DNA of 64,000 nucleotides. It comes from Fimenecus sp045655645. GTDB taxonomy: Bacteria > Bacillota > Clostridia > Oscillospirales > Acutalibacteraceae. Position 1 is the first letter of the stretch, and the number at the start of each line of letters is the position of its first letter. Both the position numbers and the translations under genes were made by a program. Positions 9,625-15,165 of the stretch are shown piece by piece. Location of the stretch: positions 62,001 through 126,000 of the forward strand of contig JAZOPS010000051.1 of NCBI GenBank assembly GCA_045655645.1. The letters are read 5' to 3'. A model generated the notes under the pieces. It made no database searches. It saw nothing but the letters and a program-made list of their open reading frames with translations, and was not told where the DNA came from.

Positions 9625-10367
9625 TATTCAATCTCCTTTAATACTTGACGGCAAAAATCAGGAATATCTGTAATCAATGCGTCGCATCCCCATTTTGCAA
9701 GTCGAATAATATCTTCTTTAAGGTTAACTGTCCATGGATTAACTGCAATTCCAAGATTATGCAGTTCTATTATTTCTTTATGTGTAATCAAATCTCTGTG
9801 TGGATGTGCTGCATCAGCCTTTAATTGTTGGCAATACTTAGCCACACCAAAAGTCATAATCTCATTACCTAACTCATCATTTTCATAAAGAAGACCTGTT
9901 TTTAAGTTCTTGTCTATTTCTTTGACTTGTCTGATACATTCAGGGTCAAAACAAGATATGATTGAGTTTTTCTCAATGCCAAATTTATAAACTTCTTCAA
10001 CAACTCTTTTAACAAGGTCACTGTCTTTTTGTGGTGCTTTAATCTCGATATTGATTAAATTCATGTTTTTAACTAAAGATAAAAGTTCAGCAAGTGTTGG
10101 TAGTGTTACACCTTTAAAGTCATTAGAAAAATAAGAACCGAAGTCCAATTGGCGTAATTCTGCAAAAGTCATTTCGTCAATAGAACCCTTACCGTTTGAT
10201 GTAGCATCAACAGTATAGTTATGACAAATAACGATTTCGCCGTCCTTACACAAATGAACGTCGGTTTCGATTCCGTCTGCGTTAAATTGTATCGCTTTCT
10301 CAAAAGCAGGTAATGTGTTTTGCGGTGCTACTTTATTTGCGCCGCGATGTGCTAACACAAGGGGCAT
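9624..10367 (-). CDS. Glycerophosphodiester phosphodiesterase
   Basis: A 247-residue GDPD-family enzyme hydrolysing glycerophosphodiesters to glycerol-3-phosphate and an alcohol. The N-terminal AHRGANKVAPQNT motif and the following EtDVHLCKDG motif contain the HR, E, D and H catalytic and metal residues. I chose ATG 10367, with AAGGAG nine bases upstream. A longer frame starting at TTG 10415 has no SD and begins almost at the predicted transcription start, since a TATAAT -10 box lies at 10427-10432. No signal peptide is seen, so it is cytosolic. It heads the GDPD-GH20-Na/Pi-GH18 run. Confidence 0.9.
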   Translation of the reverse strand: MPLVLAHRGANKVAPQNTLPAFEKAIQFNADGIETDVHLCKDGEIVICHNYTVDATSNGKGSIDEMTFAELRQLDFGSYFSNDFKGVTLPTLAELLSLVKNMNLINIEIKAPQKDSDLVKRVVEEVYKFGIEKNSIISCFDPECIRQVKEIDKNLKTGLLYENDELGNEIMTFGVAKYCQQLKADAAHPHRDLITHKEIIELHNLGIAVNPWTVNLKEDIIRLAKWGCDALITDIPDFCRQVLKEIE

Positions 10368-10462
10368 AGTCTCCAACTCCTTGGATGAATAATCGCAGTA
10401 ATCAAAAAATTCCAAATTACCACAAGATTATATTACCAAAAAAGTACACCATTTGTAAAGTA

Positions 10463-11071
10463 TTATTTTCTTTTCAGCAAATCTTCTAAAATTTCAACTA
10501 TTTTGAATTTGAATTTATATTTTTCGCTATTGGTTACAATATCAGTTTCGTCATCATTTAGCACATCTGAAAGTTCACATTCAGCATTAGCAGCAGGTAA
10601 ACACATGGGTGGGAACATCACACACCACCAATTTTGTCCTTGCCCTTCCCCTATTACTACTTTTACTGCGGTGTAGTATCCAGCAGGTAAAGTAACAGAG
10701 TTATCATAAATTCGGGTTTTGAAATATTCTTCACCAACTGTGATTTTTACTTGATAATCAAAACCTTCTTTTTTTATAGTTTCAAGTGCAACATCTTCAA
10801 GCTCTTTTATATGTGGTACAAGTATTTTTTCTGCATCCTTACTTGTAACTGAACCATCAAAAAGTTCTTTGCCTTCTTTTAACACAGCATCTCGCACTTT
10901 AAGTTTTAGCTCTTGGTCTTCAACGCTATCCGAATTGGCAATTACATGCATGCGAAGCATTTTATCTCTAATACTATCACATTGTTTTGAAAATGCATTT
11001 ACATTTATTACGCAACAAAGTACTAATGCAATTAAAACTGATATTTCAATTCTAAATATTGTTTTTTTCAT
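10463..11071 (-). CDS. spoIIR: Stage II sporulation protein R
   Basis: A 202-residue SpoIIR, the forespore-made secreted signal that triggers SpoIIGA to process pro-sigma-E in the mother cell. An N-terminal signal/anchor (residues 4-27) precedes the family core with IRDKMLRMHVIANSDS near residue 35, and the Trp-rich segment NWWCVMFPP near 150. Length is typical. In other Firmicutes it is transcribed by sigma-F; no convincing sigma-F box could be assigned here. A hairpin overlaps its SD (see 11073-11094). Its presence argues that the organism can form spores. Confidence 0.93.
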   Translation of the reverse strand: MKKTIFRIEISVLIALVLCCVINVNAFSKQCDSIRDKMLRMHVIANSDSVEDQELKLKVRDAVLKEGKELFDGSVTSKDAEKILVPHIKELEDVALETIKKEGFDYQVKITVGEEYFKTRIYDNSVTLPAGYYTAVKVVIGEGQGQNWWCVMFPPMCLPAANAECELSDVLNDDETDIVTNSEKYKFKFKIVEILEDLLKRK

Positions 11072-11072
11072 A

Positions 11073-11094
11073 AATTCACTCCTTTGAGTGAATT
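11073..11094 (-). promoter_or_regulatory. Hairpin that overlaps the spoIIR Shine-Dalgarno
   Basis: In the mRNA sense the sequence forms a perfect 9-bp stem AATTCACTC/GAGTGAATT with loop AAAG. The SD AAAGGAG is split between the loop and the 3' arm, and the stem ends one base before the ATG. The hairpin could lower or gate spoIIR translation. The structure is seen in the sequence; the regulatory role is inference. Confidence 0.5.
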
Positions 11095-11125
11095 ATTGAC
11101 ATATTAAAATACTTTTAAACAAAAG

Positions 11126-11147
11126 AAAAAGACGCAACAAGTGCGTC
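11126..11147 (-). terminator. Intrinsic terminator of the 6S-like RNA
   Basis: Stem GACGCA/TGCGTC (11131-11136 with 11142-11147), 5-nt loop, then five T residues in the minus-strand sense. It ends the structured RNA upstream of spoIIR. Confidence 0.88.
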
Positions 11148-11348
11148 CATAAAGGGTCCCCCACAAAGTCGGTTGCGGTGAATACTAACCTGCATGTTAA
11201 GCAGGTGGGTGCTTTCCGTTTTGTATCTGTGCTCCCTTCGTCCGTCAATATGACGGGAGGTCTGCTCCCAACAAAGCGAGTATAAGCTCCCTTTTAGTGA
11301 GTGTTGGGTTAATATCATCCGCAGTTATCGGGCTTCGCAGGGTATTAT
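11131..11348 (-). ncRNA. ssrS: Probable 6S RNA
   Basis: A structured RNA of about 200 nt. Its ends pair through a 10-bp closing stem (CCCTGCGAAG at 11333-11342 with CTTTGTGGGG at 11159-11168). Inside is a second UGCGG/CCGCA stem, then unpaired strands and hairpins including CCCAACA/TGTTGGG, CUCCC/GGGAG and ACCTGC/GCAGGT. The CACCCACCTG...CAGGT 3' half and the long closed architecture resemble 6S RNA, which binds sigma-A RNA polymerase and mimics an open promoter. A terminator follows directly. The length, structure and terminator are seen; the family assignment is from memory of motifs and would need Rfam RF00013. Confidence 0.62.
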
Positions 11349-11371
11349 TATTTTTTCAAAAACTAATGAAA

Positions 11372-11668
11372 TTACTCTTCGTCAAATGCAAAAAGTTCTG
11401 AAAGTCTTTCTTCAAAAATTTTGCCAATTTCGTTGAATTCGTTATCGTCTTCGATTGGCTCTAAATATGTTTCGCCATCTTCTTCACAAACTTTGAGAAT
11501 GATAAGTTCACCATCATCGTCAAGAATTTCTTCTGCTTCGTCATATACAGGAAGAAGTGCAACATATTTTGCTGTATCTGTTTCAATTCTGTCAAGTTCT
11601 TCAAAAACGTGTTCAACACCGTTTTCATCTATAACTGACACAAGGTCTGGATTGAATTCTTCACTCAT
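11372..11668 (-). CDS. DUF1292 (YrzB/UPF0473) protein
   Basis: A 98-residue acidic protein of the DUF1292 family, widespread in Firmicutes and of unknown function. It matches the family layout: an N-terminal VDENGVEHVFEELDRI stretch, then Y-V-A-L-LPV and a DDGELIILKVCEEDGE core, ending in an acidic tail. The start is ATG 11668 with AAAGGAG. It follows the hypothetical at 11696 by 27 bp and precedes the 6S-like RNA, whose promoter must lie at or near the end of this gene unless the RNA is processed from its transcript. Confidence 0.88.
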   Translation of the reverse strand: MSEEFNPDLVSVIDENGVEHVFEELDRIETDTAKYVALLPVYDEAEEILDDDGELIILKVCEEDGETYLEPIEDDNEFNEIGKIFEERLSELFAFDEE

Positions 11669-11695
11669 ATTAATACTCCTTTAATTTAACTTCAA

Positions 11696-12364
11696 TTATA
11701 ATACGTATACGCCTGATTCAAGAACAACAATTTCTTTGCCACAAGAGCGCAAATATTTATAAACTGGTTCATCAAAAATTCTGAAATCATTAACTGAATA
11801 ATCGTTAAGATTGATTGTGCGAACTTTATTTGAGTCTCTGTTACAAATAAACAACTCGTTATCATATTTTGAAATTGATATTGGATGTTCAAATGTATTG
11901 GAGTCTTTTGAACCAATTCTCATACTGAATTTTTTGTGTGAAACTGAATAACTAACAACACAGTTAAGGTCAGGGATAACACTCCAAATCTGACGGTCAT
12001 CATAAACTGCACCACAGATTTCACAACCTTGATAAAGCAAGTCACTTGACCAGACCATATCACCTGTTGGAGAGAAGAAACCAGTTTCACCACTTGGATA
12101 GACAACAACCACCTGTTTTGATGGTAAGATGTCAGCATCACAAGAAACATAGTCACCTAACTGCTCTGCTATTTTTTTGTATTCCGGACCAAATTTATTT
12201 AAAAGATAAACACTTTTGGTAACCGGTGTATTTTGCATTCTTTTTATATCGTATCCATAAAAACTAACTCTTGCAGAACCGTTTTCAAGAGTTTTTTTTC
12301 GAGTGTAAATGATACCGTTTGAGAATGCGATGATGTCATAAATCGAATCAGAAATTTTCTGCAT
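11696..12364 (-). CDS. Conserved hypothetical, beta-propeller-like
   Basis: A 222-residue protein I do not recognise. The composition is rich in short beta-type stretches with recurring GN/SN-D turns, for example NDYSVNDFRIF and KYDNELFICNRDSNKV. That fits a small beta-propeller or WD/NHL-like fold. No signal peptide, membrane segment or catalytic motif is evident. The start is ATG 12364 after GGTGAG. It is probably co-transcribed with DUF1292. Confidence 0.6.
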   Translation of the reverse strand: MQKISDSIYDIIAFSNGIIYTRKKTLENGSARVSFYGYDIKRMQNTPVTKSVYLLNKFGPEYKKIAEQLGDYVSCDADILPSKQVVVVYPSGETGFFSPTGDMVWSSDLLYQGCEICGAVYDDRQIWSVIPDLNCVVSYSVSHKKFSMRIGSKDSNTFEHPISISKYDNELFICNRDSNKVRTINLNDYSVNDFRIFDEPVYKYLRSCGKEIVVLESGVYVL

Positions 12365-12453
12365 AAACTCACCGCTATATATAAAATTTAATTTAGTATT
12401 CTTTGTGTTTTTATATTGTACTATTTTTTTCTCAATCGGTCAATATGATAAAC

Positions 12454-12621
12454 TTAACAATTTTGTCTTAATTTATTCTTGCATTTTTCATCTTTATTCA
12501 GACACTCTTTATTGGTGCAATAAATTTTACACTCACCATCAGCATTACATATTTCTTCAAAAATCACATTCTTCCCAAAATGTGTGCAAAATTGTTCATA
12601 AGTCTTTTTAATCTCTGCCAC
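12454..12621 (-). CDS. Small Cys-rich hypothetical protein (55 aa, GTG start)
   Basis: A 55-residue protein whose start I set at GTG 12621, because AGAGGTGA lies just upstream; the longer frame from 12657 has no SD. It begins MAEIKKTYEQFC and carries six further Cys in the last 35 residues, in the order CNADGECKIYC, CLNKDEKC and a final Cys. That spacing could bind zinc or an iron-sulfur cluster. No signal peptide is present. No family is recognised. The divergent bofA-like gene starts 90 bp away. Confidence 0.55.
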   Translation of the reverse strand: MAEIKKTYEQFCTHFGKNVIFEEICNADGECKIYCTNKECLNKDEKCKNKLRQNC

Positions 12622-12710
12622 AAAATCACCTCTTATAATTTCTATGCATAAATACATTATTTAAACAATAAAAATATTATGTCCAAAAAATATTTTTTTG
12701 AGGTGAAAAA

Positions 12711-12974
12711 ATGCAATCGGCAAATGTTTTTCTTGGTATAATTTTTTCGATTTATACAATTATCGTTTTCATAACATATATAAAATCAAAAAAGTTTTTT
12801 ACAGCATTACTTTTAACTGCTATGCAAGGCATTTGTGCTCTTTTTGCAGTAAATTTTATTGGCAAATTCATTGAAGTGCATATACCTGTTAACTATTGGA
12901 CGCTTGGACTTTCTTCAATTGGTGGTGTTGCAGGTGTAATTCTTATGTTATTATGCGACATTTTTATGTGTTGA
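12711..12974 (+). CDS. bofA: BofA-like pro-sigma-K processing inhibitor family protein
   Basis: An 87-residue integral membrane protein with two or three hydrophobic segments. The C-terminal half contains the BofA-type pattern AVNFIGKFIEVHIPVN followed by a glycine-rich GGVAGVILML stretch. BofA holds SpoIVFB inactive in the forespore outer membrane until sigma-G signalling. Length matches the family. The start is ATG with GAGGTG five bases before. It is monocistronic, and its stop overlaps the promoter of the next gene. Family assignment is by motif; a sporulation role is inferred. Confidence 0.72.
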   Translation: MQSANVFLGIIFSIYTIIVFITYIKSKKFFTALLLTAMQGICALFAVNFIGKFIEVHIPVNYWTLGLSSIGGVAGVILMLLCDIFMC

Positions 12975-12999
12975 AATCCCTAAAAAAGTATGCTAAAAT
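12971..12999 (+). promoter_or_regulatory. Sigma-A-type promoter for the TRIC-like gene
   Basis: TTGAAA (12971-12976), 17-bp spacer, TAAAAT (12994-12999) with a TG two bases before the -10 (extended -10). The -35 overlaps the bofA-like stop codon. A small hairpin GGACG-CTTG-CGTCC lies in the leader at 13012-13025. Confidence 0.72.
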
Positions 13000-13052
13000 A
13001 TTGTCGAAAAAGGACGCTTGCGTCCACTAACTTTTATTAATCAGGAGTATTT

Positions 13053-13691
13053 ATGGATACTTTTTCACTTGCAATCGAACTTTTAGGCGTTATTGCTTTT
13101 GCAATTTCTGGTGCTATGGTTGCCATTAGACGAAAAACTGACCTTTTTGATGTTATTCTTCTTGCGATTATCACGGCTTGTGGTGGCGGTCTTACAAGAG
13201 ATGTCATTTTTAGCATCTCACCCCCTGCTGTTTTCACAAGCCAACACCATCTTCTCATCTGCTTACTCGTTGCTCTTTTAGTTTTTCTGTGTGCAAAGGC
13301 TTTTAAAAAGTTTTATCTTGAAAATGAAACTAAAATTGAGCATATAAACGATGTTTTCGACGCATTGGGTCTTGGGGCATTTGCTGTTATCGGTGTTAAG
13401 GTTGCAATTCAGAATGGTTATACTGACAACGGCTTGATTTGTGTGAGTTGTGGTGTAATCACTTGTATCTGCGGTGGTATGCTAAGAGATGTTCTCACAA
13501 ACTCCACGCCTTTTGTGCTTGTTAAGAGAATTTATGCCATTGCAGCTATTGCTGGTGCTTTGACATATTACATAATGTTTATTTTAAGCATAAATGACAA
13601 TATTGCAATTGTTGCAGGTACACTCGTTACATTTATTTTGAGAATTCTTGCAATGACATTCAAATGGAATATGCCAAAGGCGATAGATTGA
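13053..13691 (+). CDS. TRIC-type/UPF0126 cation channel family protein
   Basis: A 212-residue membrane protein with seven hydrophobic segments arranged as two homologous halves. Each half contains the glycine-rich signature of prokaryotic TRIC channels: ITACGGGLTRDV near residue 45 and ITCICGGMLRDV near residue 135. Bacterial TRIC homologues form trimeric monovalent cation channels; the role here is unknown. The start is ATG after AGGAG. It is monocistronic between its promoter and a bidirectional terminator. Confidence 0.9.
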   Translation: MDTFSLAIELLGVIAFAISGAMVAIRRKTDLFDVILLAIITACGGGLTRDVIFSISPPAVFTSQHHLLICLLVALLVFLCAKAFKKFYLENETKIEHINDVFDALGLGAFAVIGVKVAIQNGYTDNGLICVSCGVITCICGGMLRDVLTNSTPFVLVKRIYAIAAIAGALTYYIMFILSINDNIAIVAGTLVTFILRILAMTFKWNMPKAID

Positions 13692-13707
13692 AACAAAAAA
13701 AATTAAA

Positions 13708-13737
13708 GACACCTACTTTTTGGTAGGTGTCTTTTTT
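13708..13737 (+). terminator. Bidirectional terminator between TRIC-like and PH-domain genes
   Basis: Stem GACACCTAC/GTAGGTGTC with a 6-nt loop and six T residues on the plus strand; the minus strand also gives an A/T-rich tail. It lies between two convergent genes and touches the stop codon of the minus-strand one. Confidence 0.92.
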
Positions 13738-14374
13738 ATTCTTCAGTTTCTTCAACTTTAACTTTTGCTTTATTCTTTTTAACAGGTTTAACAACCACAT
13801 CAACTGGTTTATTTGCCTCTTCTTTTTCTTCGCGAACTTTGTCGGCGATTGCTTTCTTTTTGAAATGTTCTTCATTTCTCTGTTTATGCTCTTCTTCAAG
13901 TTTTGCTGCAATGTCGCGAGCACGCTTGAAGTGACCACCCATTTTGATAAGGAACAAATCCATATCTTCAGGAGAAATTTCAACATATCTTTTTTCTTTA
14001 TTGCCGCTATCTATTGAATAATGATAATAACCAATAACTAGTTTCTCTTTTGAGAGTGATGCTTGTTTGGTGTTCTTGTTTTTATTAACAGGTTTGTTAT
14101 CAATCTCAAAAATATTACCATAGCCAATTCTTATTCTTATAAAAGGCCATTGGTGAATAAATATTGCTTTATCTTCAAGGACATAATATGTATTGAAAAC
14201 TAATGGCAACAAAAAAACAACATCAACGATTATAAGGAAAATGCCCAAACCGTTTGTAAGACCTTTATAATAAAGGAAATATGACAAAACAAACAAGCCA
14301 ATAATCAAAAGATGATATATTGCCAAAGCTATATAAAGTGCAGGGCTTATTTTACTTTTGAATTTAGTCTTCAC
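13736..14374 (-). CDS. Membrane protein with bacterial PH-like domain
   Basis: A 212-residue protein. I place the start at GTG 14374 (GGGAGTG six bases upstream), since the longer frame would run into the divergent gene. Two membrane segments (about residues 10-32 and 42-64) are followed by a PH-like domain. Its hallmarks are YYVLEDKAIFIHQWPF, then IGYGNIFEI, and ISPEDMDLFLIKM at the end. A Lys/Glu-rich tail of about 60 residues follows. Function is unknown. Both the short spacing and the SD are shared with the divergent exporter gene (see 14381-14392). Confidence 0.7.
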   Translation of the reverse strand: MKTKFKSKISPALYIALAIYHLLIIGLFVLSYFLYYKGLTNGLGIFLIIVDVVFLLPLVFNTYYVLEDKAIFIHQWPFIRIRIGYGNIFEIDNKPVNKNKNTKQASLSKEKLVIGYYHYSIDSGNKEKRYVEISPEDMDLFLIKMGGHFKRARDIAAKLEEEHKQRNEEHFKKKAIADKVREEKEEANKPVDVVVKPVKKNKAKVKVEETEE

Positions 14375-14380
14375 ACAAAT

Positions 14381-14392
14381 CACTCCCGGAGG
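14381..14392. promoter_or_regulatory. Back-to-back Shine-Dalgarno sites of two divergent genes
   Basis: The 12-bp block CACTCCCGGAGG contains GGGAGTG on the minus strand (serving GTG 14374, spacing 6) directly abutting GGAGG on the plus strand (serving TTG 14400, spacing 7). Only 25 bp separates the two start codons, so both promoters must sit inside the opposing coding regions. Confidence 0.65.
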
Positions 14393-14399
14393 TTTTGTT

Positions 14400-14750
14400 T
14401 TGAATAATGTTAAAAAGTTTTTCGTTGGAACACTAATTGGTGCAACAAATATAATTCTCGGCGCTGGTGGTGGAATGCTAACTGTTCCATTATATTGCAA
14501 ATTAGGTATGGAACAAAGCAAAGCTCAAATCAACGCAGTTGCAACAATTCTTCCTATTACAATCATTAGTTCAATTATATATCTTCTGAACGGCAATGTC
14601 AACTTATCGGATGCTTATGTTTTCTTATTACCCGGACTTTTGGGTAGTGTTATCGGTACTTTTTTAATCAAACGAATCAGCAATAATGCTCTATCTTTCA
14701 TTTTTGCAATATTTATGATTTGGTCGGGAGTGAGACTTTTTATAAAATGA
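14400..14750 (+). CDS. TauE/SafE-family exporter, N-terminal half-protein
   Basis: A 116-residue membrane protein equal to the first half of a TauE/SafE anion exporter (sulfite/organosulfonate or unknown anion). Four hydrophobic segments are preceded by the conserved glycine-rich loop GATNIILGAGGGMLTVP. I chose TTG 14400 because GGAGG lies seven bases before; an upstream in-frame ATG at 14358 lies inside the divergent gene and lacks an SD. Its stop overlaps the next start as ATGA. The two halves probably form a heterodimer. Confidence 0.82.
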   Translation: MNNVKKFFVGTLIGATNIILGAGGGMLTVPLYCKLGMEQSKAQINAVATILPITIISSIIYLLNGNVNLSDAYVFLLPGLLGSVIGTFLIKRISNNALSFIFAIFMIWSGVRLFIK

Positions 14751-15106
14751 GTATGACTTTATCAATTATCGCAGGTTTTTTAGCAGGAATTATAGGTTCA
14801 ATGGGTTTCGGTGGTGGTGGAATACTTATAATATTTCTAGTTGTATTTGCAAATGTTCCACAAATCACGGCACAAGGTATAAACTTAATTTTCTTTATCC
14901 CCTGCGCTATTCTGTCAGTAATTATTTATACCGTGAAAAAGCAAATTGATTTTAAAGAAATTACGCCTGTTATATTAGGTGGAATATTAGGTGCTATTCC
15001 CGCGAGCTTTCTTTTGAATCTAATTGACACCCGTTATCTTTCAAAAATATTTGCCGTTTTTTTGATTTCTATGGGCATTATATCGATTATGAAAATAAAA
15101 AAATAA
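14747..15106 (+). CDS. TauE/SafE-family exporter, C-terminal half-protein
   Basis: A 119-residue membrane protein equal to the second half of a TauE/SafE exporter. The conserved loop AGIIGSMGFGGGGILI is at residues 14-29, and four hydrophobic segments follow. The ATG overlaps the stop of the first half by four bases, in a different frame, so translation is coupled. It is not a simple frameshift: each half begins with its own complete glycine loop and has a sensible start. Half-size TauE pairs are known in Clostridia. Confidence 0.82.
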   Translation: MSMTLSIIAGFLAGIIGSMGFGGGGILIIFLVVFANVPQITAQGINLIFFIPCAILSVIIYTVKKQIDFKEITPVILGGILGAIPASFLLNLIDTRYLSKIFAVFLISMGIISIMKIKK

Positions 15107-15108
15107 TA

Positions 15109-15137
15109 TTGTATCAAAATGTTTTATATGTTAAAAT
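15109..15137 (+). promoter_or_regulatory. Sigma-A-type promoter for the glycosidase gene
   Basis: TTGTAT (15109-15114), 17-bp spacer, TAAAAT (15132-15137), 28 bp ahead of the ATG at 15166, which has AGGTGGG as SD. Confidence 0.65.
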
Positions 15138-15165
15138 TATCCTATCAAAATTAGGTGGGATTCTT

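Noticed and set aside
11115..11318. 67-codon minus-strand frame
   Set aside because: It coincides with the 6S-like structured RNA and its terminator and has no SD.
14400..15106. Frameshifted TauE/SafE pseudogene
   Set aside because: Each half has a complete start region, its own glycine loop and an ATGA coupling, which fits two functional half-genes better than decay.
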